A stretch of 64,000 nt of DNA from Pedobacter duraquae (GTDB taxonomy: Bacteria; Bacteroidota; Bacteroidia; Sphingobacteriales; Sphingobacteriaceae), in contig NZ_SNWM01000006.1 of NCBI RefSeq assembly GCF_004362245.1, forward strand, positions 62,001 through 126,000, given 5' to 3'. Below the pieces are notes generated by a model. The model did no database searches, was not told the origin of the DNA, and was given only the letters and a program-made list of their open reading frames with translations. Each line of letters opens with the position of its first letter. Positions within the stretch are counted from its first letter, which is position 1. This document shows positions 44,930-56,900 of the stretch, piece by piece. The translations under genes were made by a program, and so were the position numbers.

Positions 44930-46276
44930 ATGGGCTTGATTAAAACTGTTAAAGAAAAGCTTCACAATATTCATGTCCTGTCTTTAATGACCAACGGCTC
45001 CGTGGCCGTAATTGGCATGGTCACGTATGCGCTACTATGTCATACGTTATCATTGGCCGAGCGCGGTGTGTGGCTGATGTTTCAATCTACATTTCTGTTA
45101 ACTGATAGTCTTAGGGCAGGTTTTTTATCCACGGGGTTTATTAAATTCTATGCAGGTACCAGTGTCAGCCAGGCCCGCGGCATAGCAGGTTCTGCCTGGG
45201 TTATTGCCATCGTGATAACCTTGTTGTTCTGCCTGCTGAGTATTCCTGGATTTTTCTTTTCTTATTTGATAAAGGATCCTGGACTGGTCTTTTTTGTCAA
45301 ATGGTTTGGTGTACTCTCACTGGTTAGCTTACCTTATTTTATGGCTTCCTGCATTGTACAGGCCGAAGGGCGCTTTGATAGATTTCTGAAACTGAGGCTT
45401 GTTAACCTAATCAGTTTTATGGCCGGGGTGATCCTGTTAATAGCTTTTCATGAGCGTTCGGTATTGAGCGTAGTGTATGCCTTTTTTGCGGCCTTTGTGA
45501 TTAGTAGTATTTTTGCATTAAGTTCTGGATGGTCCAAAATAGGAACCCTTGGAAAGCAAAACCGACCAGATATCTTAAGGCTTTATCATTTCGGGAAATA
45601 TACTGTAGGTACGGCAATCAGCTCCAATTTCTTTCTAACTATAGATAACTTTATCGTTAACTTTATGCTCGGCCCGGCGGCGCTTGCGGTTTTCGATATC
45701 GGTGTCAAACTACTGGAAATCATAGAGATTCCGATGCGGAGCTTTGCTGCTTCAACTATGCCTATCTTATCTGCGGCATTCAATAGAGGTCAGAAAGATG
45801 ATTTAATGCTAACGATGAAAAAGCTGGTGGGTATGTTAACGATTGTGATGATTCCCATTGTGATTTTAGTAATCATTTTTGCTGAGATCCCAATTGGGTT
45901 ATTGGGCGGTGGAAAGTACCTGGATACGGAAGCAGTTAACTTATTTAGGTTATTTATTCTGTTTGCGTTGCTTACACCTGCGGATCGTTTCTTTGCGTTA
46001 ACACTTGATGCTGTACATCGCCCTGGTGTTAATTTTTATAAGGTTTTGGGCATGCTTGCGCTGACCCTCATTTTTGATTACATCGGTATCTCGTTATTTG
46101 GGAATATCTACGGAATAGCATATGCTTACCTTGTCCCCTTGATATTTGGAATTGTGGTCAGCTATTTTGCGCTTCAACAATATGCGAAATTTGGCTTTTG
46201 GAGTATTTACGGCTTCGGCTTTCAGGAAACGAAAGGTGTGATAGCGGCTGCCCTTGCAAAATTCAGGAAAGCGTAA
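44930..46276 (+). CDS. MATE/polysaccharide-flippase-like membrane transporter
   Basis: A 448-residue membrane protein with about 12-14 helices and the pattern of the oligosaccharide-flippase/MATE fold: 'VAVIGMVTYALLCHTLSLAERGVWLMFQS' at the start and 'GTAISSNFFLTIDNFIVNFMLGPAALAVFDIGVKLLEI' in the middle. It could move a lipid-linked sugar or a small metabolite. Its 3' end overlaps the phosphopantetheinyl transferase gene by 14 bases on the opposite strand. It may therefore serve the NRPS/PKS cluster, but no polysaccharide genes are near that would settle the point. Confidence 0.82.
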   Translation: MGLIKTVKEKLHNIHVLSLMTNGSVAVIGMVTYALLCHTLSLAERGVWLMFQSTFLLTDSLRAGFLSTGFIKFYAGTSVSQARGIAGSAWVIAIVITLLFCLLSIPGFFFSYLIKDPGLVFFVKWFGVLSLVSLPYFMASCIVQAEGRFDRFLKLRLVNLISFMAGVILLIAFHERSVLSVVYAFFAAFVISSIFALSSGWSKIGTLGKQNRPDILRLYHFGKYTVGTAISSNFFLTIDNFIVNFMLGPAALAVFDIGVKLLEIIEIPMRSFAASTMPILSAAFNRGQKDDLMLTMKKLVGMLTIVMIPIVILVIIFAEIPIGLLGGGKYLDTEAVNLFRLFILFALLTPADRFFALTLDAVHRPGVNFYKVLGMLALTLIFDYIGISLFGNIYGIAYAYLVPLIFGIVVSYFALQQYAKFGFWSIYGFGFQETKGVIAAALAKFRKA

Positions 46277-46904
46277 AAGAACGAATTTGGGCCGGTGGGT
46301 ACTTGCCATCGTACGCCAGGGCTAAAACGTGTTTCGCATCTACATCAAGATTTATTAGTCCGTCTCTGGAGCTTATATCTACCCCGGGCAGATTTTCGCT
46401 AATGCCCAATCCTTCCTTTTTTAGAACCGCCTCTTTTCTCGTCCATGCATAGTAAAATGCACGGCGTGGATTTTCATCGTTGCCAATAACCTGCTGTTCG
46501 TTTGATTTGAAACAGGTAGCCAAAATATCCTCGTATCTAAATTCCTGATTAACAAACTCCAGGTCAATTCCCACCGGTGCAGTTGAGCAGGCCAATACAA
46601 TGTATTCGCCTGCATGCGATAAATTAAAATGAGGCCCCCCAGCTAATTCAGGCTTCCCTGCTGTATTTTTTGAGAATTGTAGATCCTCGGGCTTCAAACC
46701 AACATAACTTGCTAAAATGAGCCTCACGATCACCCTGGTAACAATATATCTGTCACTATCTGATGGCTTCCTGAATTTGTTGCTTTTTTCAAGTTCAGGA
46801 GGGGTTAACAAGTAAAGATATTTCGCCCTGCACAGACTTGCTTCTTTAGCTATATTTACCAGCCAGATGCGTGTTTTGCCGTAAGTTGAATCAGCTTTTA
46901 ACAT
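46263..46904 (-). CDS. Sfp-type 4'-phosphopantetheinyl transferase
   Basis: A 213-residue enzyme that transfers phosphopantetheine from CoA to carrier-domain serines. Family motifs: 'PVGIDLEFV' (Mg-binding Asp and Glu) near residue 103 and 'FYYAWTRKEAVLKKEG' near 150. The N-terminal 'KSNKFRKPSDSDRYIVTRVIVRLIL' segment and 'NLSHAGEYIVLA' are also typical. The start codon overlaps the NRPS stop by 14 bases on the same strand, so it is the last gene of that operon and must activate the three carrier domains of the two synthetases. Confidence 0.93.
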   Translation of the reverse strand: MLKADSTYGKTRIWLVNIAKEASLCRAKYLYLLTPPELEKSNKFRKPSDSDRYIVTRVIVRLILASYVGLKPEDLQFSKNTAGKPELAGGPHFNLSHAGEYIVLACSTAPVGIDLEFVNQEFRYEDILATCFKSNEQQVIGNDENPRRAFYYAWTRKEAVLKKEGLGISENLPGVDISSRDGLINLDVDAKHVLALAYDGKYPPAQIRSFTLS

Positions 46905-49900
46905 GTGTATCAGTAGCGTTTAATACCTGGTCAAGGATATCAACAAACCTTTTCTCGAAAGGAGGCTGAATAAACGTCTTATGGTCGCCAGGCAAATTAT
47001 GTATCTTCAGTCCGGCCGGGGCAAACGGTCGCCAACCCAGATAACGGGGGTCATCCAGGAAATAGAGTCGTTTTTTCACCTTAAATAAATGAATTACGTC
47101 ATCGTAAGGACTCAGTTTATATCTGCCGTACACGTCTTCATACTTTGCATAGATGCGCTCCTGGAAGGACTGCTCTGAGGAGATCATTTTTTCTTCATGG
47201 CCAAATAGTTTTTTAAACCTGTTTTTTACCATGTTTAGTTGATATAAGATAGTGTCTTTCGGATACTTAATAAACGATTTTAAAATAAACCAAAGCTTGG
47301 GGATTTGTCGCCAAATCTTTTTGAGCAGTTTTACGCCAGGGCTGTCAAATAGTTCTACGTTATCTACATACGTATCTATCATGCCCAGCATGGTTACCGT
47401 TTTGCCCATTGCTTTTAATTGTTTGGCCATCTCAATAGCGATCATCCCCCCTAAAGAATAGCCCAATAATGCATAGGGGCCATCAGGGTTTTCGGCGAGC
47501 ATATCTGAAATATAGATTGATGCGATATGTTCTATAGATTGAATGGCTTGCTCAGAGCCGTCCAGTCCGACAGCTTGAATACCATACAGCGGACGTTCAG
47601 GGTCAAGATAGTTGACCATAGAATGGAACATGAACACGTTCAGGCCTGATCCATGGATAATATATACTGGTGTTTTGGCTCCACTTGGTTTGATGGGCAC
47701 GAGCGAACTCCATTTAATCTCTACGTCCTTGGTTTCGATAAACGACGCCAGTTTCTCAATAGTAGAATTCTGGAATAACGTTGCGATAGGTAACCTAACA
47801 CCTGTTTCGTTCTCGATCCTGACCATCACAGAAACGGCAATCAAAGAGTGACCACCAAGCTCAAAAAAATTGTCGTGGATGCTAACCTTATCCAGCGCCA
47901 GCAGATCTTTCCAGATAGCGGCGATGAGTTTCTGTGCTTTAGTATGTGCTTCAACAAAGACATCTTCCTTTTCGGGTTGACTTGTTTCGGCCAATAATTC
48001 CAGTTTTTTCTTGTCTATTTTTCCATTGGGCGTTAAGGGGAGTTCCTGCAAGCCTATAAACTGATGTGGAATCATATACTCCGGAAGCACTGCCTTGAGT
48101 TGTTTTTTCCAGATGGATACGTTCTCTTCGAATGTATTTTGCTGGGCGTCGTCTATTACAACATAAGCGATAAGCCTGATGTCATCGTTAGCAGCTTGTA
48201 TGCCGTCAACAAAAACTGCTTTAAGATCGGGCATTTCTACCAGTTGATGGGCGATTTCTTCGGGTTCTATTCTAAATCCGCGGATCTTAATTTGGTGGTC
48301 TGACCTGCCTAGGCATTGGATTTCGGCCTCAGGAAGAAGTCGGCCAAGATCACCGGTTTTATACAAGTTACCCGCACCAAAAGGATTAGGTAAGAAACGT
48401 TCAGCAGTTAACTCGGGTTTATTGATATACCCGTCAGCCAGATTATCACCAGCAATATAGATTTCTCCAATGCTGCCCTGGGGTAGTTGCTGCAAATTTT
48501 CATCGAGGATATATACCTGTGTATTATTTACCGGTTGCCCAATAGTAATTACGGTATCTGTTTCTGATATCTGTTTACCGATGGTGTAAATGGTGGTCTC
48601 TGTTGGTCCGTAAATATTCCACAGTGCATTGCTGCGTTTGAGCAGCGCTTTAGCGAGGTCTATACTTAAGGCTTCACCACCGCAGATCAGGCGTATAGGT
48701 AACTTTCGTTGCCAACCAGAATTGATGAGCATGTTCCAGGTTGCCGGAGTTGCCTGCATCAGGCTGATCCGCTCATCTTCCATCAGCTGTAAGAGCAGTC
48801 GGCCATCTTTAGCTGTTTCTGTATCGGCAAGGATAATTTCTGCACCTGCAAGTAACGGCAGGAATAGTTCAACATAGGAGATATCAAATGAAATACTGGT
48901 GATTGCGAGCAACCTGTCGGCCGGTCCAATTCCAGGGTTTTCCAGCATCCAGTAAAAAAGATTGACGACACTCTGGTGCTTAACTTCAACACCCTTTGGC
49001 TGCCCTGTGGAACCCGAAGTGTGTAAAATATAAATTAAAGCATCTGGATTATTGACGGCCCTTACCATAGCGTCCGGATATTGTTCGAGCTCGGCAATCA
49101 AATCTTCCAGGAAGAGCGATTCTGCATCCGTTTCGTAAACCTGTTGGTTTGTTCTGGAGCTAATCAATAGCTGTGCGGAAACATCAGCTAATATATAAGT
49201 GATTCTCGCTACAGGATAATTGGGATCCAACGGTAAAAACACGGCGCCGACTTTCATAATTCCCAGTAGTGCAACCAGCATATGTTCCGTTCTGGGTATG
49301 GCAAGGCCAATCTTATCACCCACCTGAATGCCCTTTGCCTGCAGTGCCTGTGCAAATTGGTTTGATCGTCTATCAAGTTCCCGGTAACTCAGCTGCTGTT
49401 GCCCAAAGCTGATGGCTGTTTTCTCGGGATATTGCCCTGCTGTTGATCTGATTAACTCATGCAGGGGCATTGTTTTCGGGTATGATTTAGTCGTGTTATT
49501 CAGAGCTGCCGACAATGTTTTTAATGCGGTGTTGTCAAACAGAGACAACTCATTAAGCGTTGTTTCGGCATTATTAGTAAGTTGTTCTAAAATCAGCTTA
49601 AACTGGGCATGAAACTGCTGTATAGTTTCTGGCAGAAACAGTGCTGTATTATAAGACCATTCCACGGTAAGTCCCGACTGATAATCGCTGATATTTACAA
49701 AAAGCTCGAAAGTTTCGTAATGTCTCGGATTGCTGTATAGTCTGTAAGTCAATTCCTCAAAATGAACATCATTATCCAATCCGAGGTCTACATTAAAAAC
49801 AACAGGTACAAGAGTTACCCTGGAAGGATCCCGCGGAATGTTTAATGTCTTTAACAGTGTGCCGAACGTGATTTGCTGATGCTCAAAGGCTTCGAGGATC

Positions 49901-50910
49901 TCGGATTTTCTTTGCTTCAGATAGGCAGAGAATGGAATCCTGCCATCGGGACTGCTTTTAAGCGGAAGTAGATTTACGCAATGCCCAACAAGACCTGCGT
50001 TGTCGGTTACGGCCTGTCCCGCAGCGGGGAGGCCAATAATAATATCCCTTTGTGCGGAGATTTTATAGAGCAATACTTCAAATGCTGTGAGCAGGGTGGT
50101 AACGAAGCTCGCAGATTGCTGTCTTGCCATTTTTTGAACAGCTTCTTTTAGGGATTGTTCAAGTGGATAATCGTCGCGGCGACTCTTATAGCTGCGCTGC
50201 GCCGGTCGGGGGAAATCTGTTTTTAAATCAAACTGTGGACGCGTATTTTTAAACTGGTTATGCCAATAAGACTGAACTTCTGCATGTGCCTTTGTAGTGG
50301 CAAATGCCAGCTCTTCTTTGGCATATTGCAGCATTTGAGGAGCAGGCCCCAGAACTGCTGCTTTGCCTGATACTTTAGCCGAATAGAGTTTCCCAAGGTC
50401 TTGTAACATTACACCTACAGACCAGCCGTCGGCAATGATATGGTGTGCTGTAATACAGAACTGATAGTAGCCTTCGGTCAGTTTAATCAGCTGGAAATGT
50501 TGTAGCGGACCATTGAGTAAGTCGAATGGCCGTTCTACATTTTCTACTGCGAGTGCCGATAGTGCTTCCACCTTATTAAGGTCAGATTTACCACTCAGGT
50601 CAATCATGTTGATAAGGATAGGTTTGAACTGAGATACGAACACATAGTTTCCATCGGCACTCAACGTAGAGCGAAGAGCCTCATGGCGTTTAACCAGGTC
50701 GTTCACAGCAGCAATCAGGTGATCTGTATTCAGCGTGCCTTGAAAATCCAATGCAAATGACTCGTTATAAGCACGGTTAGCATCATCTCCACCGATTAAC
50801 GATGACAGGTAGATTTCCTTCTGTGCTTCGTTGGTAAAACCAACTTGTTCGATCTCCGCATCAGCAAAAGGATTATAGTTTACCGGTATGTAGTTGAATT
50901 GCTCAGGCAT
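46891..50910 (-). CDS. Terminal NRPS, C-A-T-TE
   Basis: A 1339-residue synthetase. I chose the ATG at 50910 ('MPEQFNYIPVNYNPF'); it overlaps the upstream stop by 8 bases, and the longer frame gives an implausible N-terminus. Order: condensation domain (about 25-450) with His156-His157 to Asp161 in 'HHIIADG'; adenylation domain (about 470-960) with 'TSGSTGQPKG', 'YGPTETTI' and 'YKTGDL'; carrier domain with Ser1022 in 'ELGGHSL'; thioesterase with Ser1152 in 'GYSLGG' and His1310. The hand-read specificity residues, aligned to the phenylalanine-activating domain of GrsA, are D-I-V-Q-I-G-I-I-Y, closest to glycine codes I know (D-I-L-Q-L-G-L-I-W). There is no epimerase or methyltransferase. It should join its residue to the beta-amino-acyl chain delivered by the upstream protein and release the product. 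Confidence 0.92.
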   Translation of the reverse strand: MPEQFNYIPVNYNPFADAEIEQVGFTNEAQKEIYLSSLIGGDDANRAYNESFALDFQGTLNTDHLIAAVNDLVKRHEALRSTLSADGNYVFVSQFKPILINMIDLSGKSDLNKVEALSALAVENVERPFDLLNGPLQHFQLIKLTEGYYQFCITAHHIIADGWSVGVMLQDLGKLYSAKVSGKAAVLGPAPQMLQYAKEELAFATTKAHAEVQSYWHNQFKNTRPQFDLKTDFPRPAQRSYKSRRDDYPLEQSLKEAVQKMARQQSASFVTTLLTAFEVLLYKISAQRDIIIGLPAAGQAVTDNAGLVGHCVNLLPLKSSPDGRIPFSAYLKQRKSEILEAFEHQQITFGTLLKTLNIPRDPSRVTLVPVVFNVDLGLDNDVHFEELTYRLYSNPRHYETFELFVNISDYQSGLTVEWSYNTALFLPETIQQFHAQFKLILEQLTNNAETTLNELSLFDNTALKTLSAALNNTTKSYPKTMPLHELIRSTAGQYPEKTAISFGQQQLSYRELDRRSNQFAQALQAKGIQVGDKIGLAIPRTEHMLVALLGIMKVGAVFLPLDPNYPVARITYILADVSAQLLISSRTNQQVYETDAESLFLEDLIAELEQYPDAMVRAVNNPDALIYILHTSGSTGQPKGVEVKHQSVVNLFYWMLENPGIGPADRLLAITSISFDISYVELFLPLLAGAEIILADTETAKDGRLLLQLMEDERISLMQATPATWNMLINSGWQRKLPIRLICGGEALSIDLAKALLKRSNALWNIYGPTETTIYTIGKQISETDTVITIGQPVNNTQVYILDENLQQLPQGSIGEIYIAGDNLADGYINKPELTAERFLPNPFGAGNLYKTGDLGRLLPEAEIQCLGRSDHQIKIRGFRIEPEEIAHQLVEMPDLKAVFVDGIQAANDDIRLIAYVVIDDAQQNTFEENVSIWKKQLKAVLPEYMIPHQFIGLQELPLTPNGKIDKKKLELLAETSQPEKEDVFVEAHTKAQKLIAAIWKDLLALDKVSIHDNFFELGGHSLIAVSVMVRIENETGVRLPIATLFQNSTIEKLASFIETKDVEIKWSSLVPIKPSGAKTPVYIIHGSGLNVFMFHSMVNYLDPERPLYGIQAVGLDGSEQAIQSIEHIASIYISDMLAENPDGPYALLGYSLGGMIAIEMAKQLKAMGKTVTMLGMIDTYVDNVELFDSPGVKLLKKIWRQIPKLWFILKSFIKYPKDTILYQLNMVKNRFKKLFGHEEKMISSEQSFQERIYAKYEDVYGRYKLSPYDDVIHLFKVKKRLYFLDDPRYLGWRPFAPAGLKIHNLPGDHKTFIQPPFEKRFVDILDQVLNATDTHVKS

Positions 50911-53900
50911 TCTTGATATTTTCAGTTTTAACAAGCTGCATGAATTTTCCTGCATGCTCAGGGTCTTCAATAAACCAGGCTGGATTGCCGGAGGCATCTT
51001 TGCCAAGGCGTGCTCCAGGTTGAGGAGAAAACTCAAATCCAGTTACTGGAGTCTGACTATCTGGATGAACCTGTGTATAAAAGGGAACCATCTCTACCTC
51101 ACGTAATGCGGTAATACTTTCAAGGAAAGCATTGACGATGCTGTCAATATCTCCCCGGGTATGGGCCTCTGTGACAAAACAAGGGAAACCGTCCCAAATA
51201 TGTATACCCTTTTCGCGCATTAGCGTAAACAACAATTCGCTATATGGATATTCTTCGTGGAACTTCAGTTTCCATAGCGAGGCGAAGTTGACAGGATAGA
51301 TAGGTAGACTGAGCGTCCGGCAAATGGTGTTAAGTTCGTTGGCAAGGTAAGTCGTTAAGCTATTCAGTCCTTCCTGCAAGGCAGGCCCCTTGGTTTTCAT
51401 ATATTTTAAGGTAGCTACACCAGCTGCCAGTGCTAAAGGATGACGCACAAATGTTCCGGCAAAATAGGTTACTCCTGCTTCGGGAACGGAGTCATCGCCA
51501 TAGCTCCAAAAACCTCCGTCCAGGGCATCCATAAACTCACGTTTCCCGGCGATAGCCCCTATCGGCATGCCACCACCAATTACTTTTCCATAGGTGCCTA
51601 GATCAGCCTTGATCCCGAAAATGGCTTGGGCACCCCCTTGATGGGCACGGAATCCGGTGATAACTTCATCAAATATCAACACAGTCTCCGAGGCAAGTGT
51701 AATCTCCCGGATTTCTTTCAGGAATGCAATTGGCGTGAATTCCGGGCGTCTGCTCTGTACAGGTTCTACCAATACCGCAGCAAGTTCATGCGCGCGGGAA
51801 CGAATGATTTGCAGACTTTCTTCGGTCCCATAATCGAGAATAAGCATATTGCCTACAGCCTCTGAAGTGATGCCGGGAGCCGCAGGGAAGCTTTTTAGCT
51901 TTTTGCTGCCACGGATGATAACTTCGTCATTGATGCCATGGTAAGATCCCGAGAAAGCAACAATCAGACTACGACCAGTTACCGTTCTTGAGATACGCAT
52001 GGCGCCGAGTACAGCCTCGGAGCCGGTATTGCAAAGCGCTGCACGGTCAAAATTAGTAAGTTCACAGATGAGCCTGCTCATTTCCCCGGCAAGCTCATGT
52101 TGTGGTCCGATTTCATAACCTTTCTCTACTTGCTCCAATACGGCCTCCTTCAGAAAGTCTGGTTGGAAACCAAGCATGCTTGAACCAAATCCGTTCAGCG
52201 CATCGATATATTCATTTCCATCCAGGTCCCATAAACGGCAACCTTTGCTTTTTTTCATCACCAGCGAATAAACCAGCTCTTTGGTGGCGGGTTTGAATCC
52301 TGATACCACCCGCGGATCGGCCATATGCGCCCGGTTTTCCTGGGTATAAGCCTTACTTTTTGCTGTTTTAGCGTTATAGCGTTTGGTTAGCCCAGACAAA
52401 AATTCCTGCTGCCCTGCTTGTAATACCGCACTTTGTTTTTCTATCCTTGCTGCGGCGCCAAAAGGTGATTTTAACACCTTAATCTCCGCCTCTGTAAGTT
52501 CAGGGGCTACAAGAGGTGAAGCAGATGGAGCCGGTAGCGGGGTTCCATTTTGTAGTGATGCAACTTGCCGGGTTAAGTCGCCAAGTTGCCTGATGATCTC
52601 ATCTAGCGGAGAACCTTGAGGACGTTGAGCATTCATCATGCCAGGTGCTTCTGGAATATCCACACTGTTAATTGTTTGGTCAAGATTTTTGTCCTGGAAA
52701 ACATCTGCAGGTAGATTTGTATCCAGAAACGCGGCAAGTAAGGCTACGCTCGTATATTCATCGTTAAGCTGCTTAAAAGATACAGGGAGCTTAAATTCTC
52801 TTTTTATAGTAATGGCAATCTGTGTTAACAACAGGGAGTCAAGGCCAAGCGCTATAAAGCTGGTTTGCAGCTCATGATCATCGATATTGATGCCCGAAGC
52901 ATTTTCAAGGATATCCTTGATCTTATCTGTTAACAGGTCTTTTCGCGGCCTTAATGTTGCTGTCATTTTTGTGGGTATAGGGTTAAAGTGTGCGAAAGCA
53001 TGATCAGCCTGGATGGTAAATGATGGCGTGCTAAGGGGCGCTTCCAACCAATGCCTTTTTTTATCGTAAGCATAAGTTGGGAGATTGATTCTATGTTTTT
53101 GGCTCGTCGTATATACTGACTCCCAGTTTGGATTTGCGCCCCAGGACCAAAGTTTACCCAGCGCTTTCAATAAGCTGATATAGTCTTCGACAGGCAATAT
53201 AGAAGGCGTCAAGCCTGGTATGATCCGCGCCGGACTGCTGTTTTTAGCATGCATCTGGAAAGCCAGGGTTGCCAACCCTTTACCAGGACCCACTTCGAGC
53301 ATCAGATAAGTTTGCTGCTGTTTGGCAAACTCAATAGCGGCCTGAAAGTTTACGGTAGCACGCATGTGCATTGTCCAATATTCTGGATCCAGTGCCTCAG
53401 CGTCAGTTAGCCACTGCCCGGTTACGGTAGAAATAATTGGCTTTTTTGGAACGTTGAGCTGTATAGTCTTTATAATTTCACGGAAGGGATCTATGGCGTT
53501 ATCCATCATCAGGGAATGAAAAGCATGACTGGTGTGTAAGGGTTTGTATAATATTCCATGCTGATCCAGTACCGAAGTGTATGCTGCTATATCGTCAATG
53601 CTGCCAGCCAGTACGCAGAGTTCCGGTGCGTTGATTGCCGCTATGCTAATGGTATCTGGCAGTTCCCGAAGTTCTGCTGCGGCCGCCCTAACGGAGATCA
53701 TCGTGCCTTTTGGGAGTTCGCTGATGAGTCTTCCTCTTGCTGCAATTAGTTTAAGCACATCTTCCAAAGAAAAAATGCCTGCCAGATGTGCTGCCACAAA
53801 CTCCCCAATGCTATGTCCAATCAATACTTCAGGCATAATTCCCCAGCTCATCCACAGCTTAGCCAAAGCATATTCTGTGATGAAAATTGCAGGTTGGGTA

Positions 53901-56900
53901 TAATAGGTGTTATTGATCTGATCAGGGTCTTCAGCATCATATAATACTGATCGGATATCCTGTGCTAAAAATCGCTGTAAAATCGCCGCTCCTTCGTCTA
54001 TGGCCGCTCTGAATACTGGTTCGTTTGCATATAATCCTTTGCCCATATCAGCATGCTGAGCACCCTGTCCGGGAAATAAGAAGGCAATATCTGCAGAATT
54101 GCCTACAGTATCCTGAATCGTTGTTGCCGCACCAAGCTGCTTAAGCAGGTCGTGATGATCCGTTGCAACCAACCATTGCCTGTGTTTGAATGCATTGCGT
54201 GTTGTTTGTAACGTATAAGCCAGGTTGGCCAGATTTGTGTCAGGGTTTTTAATCAGAAAATCCTTAAGCTTTTCAGCATACAGATTTAAACTGGTAACGG
54301 ATTTTGCAGACCAGCAAACCAGTGCCGCTGCAGGTTGTGCTGCAGGAAAAACCCGTGGGTTTTCATAACTTTCCAGGATGAGGTGAACATTCGTGCCGCC
54401 AACACCGAAGGAACTTACGCCGGCAAATCTTGGCGAATCACTATCCCAGTCGCTCAGCCTGTCATTTACATAAAATGGGCTGTTTTCAAAATCTATGTGC
54501 GGGTTTGGATTATGGTAATGTAATGAGGCTGGCAGTTGCTTGTGATAAAGCGATAATGCGGTTTTAATGATCCCCGCTACACCTGCGGCATGGGTGAGGT
54601 GTCCAATATTACTTTTTAATGAACCGATGGCACAATACTGGCGGCCAACATGCTGGCCATAAGCAAGCTGAAGTCCCTCTATCTCTATGGGGTCGCCAAG
54701 CGGTGTCGCTGTTCCATGAGCTTCCACATAAGAGATTTGCCCGGGCTCTACCTCAGCATCTTGCAGGGCCATAGTGATAGCTCCGGCCTGTCCTAATGCG
54801 TCTGGTGCGGTGAAACTGCTTTTTTGACCGCCGTCGTTGTTAACGCCAATTCCTTTGATCAGCGCGTAGATCGTATCTCCATCTGCGATGGCATCGTCAA
54901 GATTTTTTAATAATACAACAGCTACACCATCGCTGAACAACGTTCCACTGGCTGCAGCGTCAAACGGGCGGCAATGCCCATCACTGCTAAACATGGCTCC
55001 TTCCTGATGAATTTGCCCGCTGTTTACAGGTACGGTAATGCTGGCACCACCGGCGATAGCCAGGTTGCACTGACCGCTCCTTAAACTTTCTACGGCTTGA
55101 GCTATTGCAAGAGCAGATGTGGAACAAGCCGAGTTTACACTTACTGCCGGCCCTTTTAAATTTAATTGGTAGGCAGTGCGGCTGGATAAATAGTCTTTTT
55201 CATTAAAGGTGTCGACCATAATTTTTCCCGCCTGCTGTACGGCATCCTGATGTGGCCATACATTATTCAGGAAATAACCATTGCTGCCGCTACCTGCATG
55301 TATGCCTATCGTACCATTGTAATTTGAGGGAAGGTGACCGGTTGCTTCCAGTACATCGCGACTGATTTCTAAGAAAATCCGCTGCTGAGGATCCATCAGC
55401 TCCGCCTGTTTAGGATTGATTTGCCAAAAGTCAGCGTCAAAAAGGGTTACATCCGAAAGAATTCCACGTGCAGGTATATAGCCTGGGTCATTTTTTATCC
55501 CTTCAGGGATAGATGGGTCAAGCTCATCCTTGCTAAAAAAATGAATGGTATCCCGACCTTCACGGAGTAGATCCCAGAATTCTGCAATAGTTTCTGCTTC
55601 GGGAAAACGCCCACTCATCCCGACGATGGCGATGTCGCCATTATGACTTGATCTTCGATGGCTTACCTTAGGCTTTGGTGCCGCATCACGGGCATCGCCC
55701 GATAAAAAAGCAACGATACCAAATATTGTTGGATATTGGTATAGTTTTGTGATTGGGACCAGGATATCCTGCTGTTTAAAAGCGAGGATCGTTTTCTGGG
55801 CAAGTAATGAATTTCCGCCCAGCTCAAAAAAGTTGTCGCCAACACCCACCGGTTTTACCTGCAGCAGGTCTTCCCAGATGCTGGCCATCGTTTGTTCCAG
55901 CCTGCTGCCGGGTATAATAAATGGATTTTCCAGTTCAGACCTTCCTAATTCTGGTCTTGGTAAAGCTTTTTTGTCAACCTTCCCGCTAGATGTTTTAGGA
56001 AATTCCTTAAGCCATACAAAGTTGGCAGGAACCATATATTCTGGAATCATACTGCTGAGCTCCGACCGGAGTTTTGCAGTATTTTCTTCGGTATTTGCAG
56101 AACGTAGGTAGGCTACCAGTTTTTTATTACCCGGAAGGTCTTCCCGTGTGGTTACCACAGCATCCTGCACTGCGGGTAGCTGATTGATGATAACTTCAAT
56201 TTCCGCTAACTCTATTCTGTAGCCTCGTATTTTTACCTGATCGTCATTTCTGCCTAAAAAAGTAACTTCACCATCAACGCTGATCTTTGCCTGATCGCCT
56301 GTTCTATAGATCCTGGTCTGACCAAGTGTAGGATGGTGCCATAGAGGAAACTTTTGGGCTGTTAATTCCGACTGGTGTAAATACCCCTCTGCCAAACAAT
56401 TTCCTGCAATGCAAAGCTCGCCAATCTGACCGGAGGGTAGCAGATTCAGGTTTTCGTCCAGAATGTAAATGGCAGTATTTGTTATCGCTGAACCAATTGA
56501 AGGGAGCGCCGGCCATTCAGCAGCGGCACCATCAAGCTTAAGTTCTGTAACAACATGGCACTCTGTTGGACCGTATTGATTATATAGCATACACTGCGGC
56601 AAGTGCTCAAAGAATTGACGTACCTGAGCCGTAATCTTTAGCTGCTCACCAGCAGTCATAATTTCCTGTAAACTTTCAGGATAAATTTGATGTGTTACTG
56701 CAGTTTCTGCTAGGAGCTGAAGGGCCACAAAGGGCACGAAAATCCGGTTGATATTTTCTTCTTCAATAAAATGAAGCAACGCTAAAGGATCTAATCTGAG
56801 ATCGTCGTCAATAAGTATGATTTCTCCTCCAGTACTTAATGTAGCAAAGATTTCCTGAAAAGAGACGTCAAAGCTCAGTGGGGCAAATTGAAGGGTCTTG

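Noticed and set aside
44930..46276. Flippase as evidence for a polysaccharide or O-antigen locus
   Set aside because: No glycosyltransferase, polymerase or sugar-nucleotide genes are near; the adjacent genes are signalling and NRPS genes.
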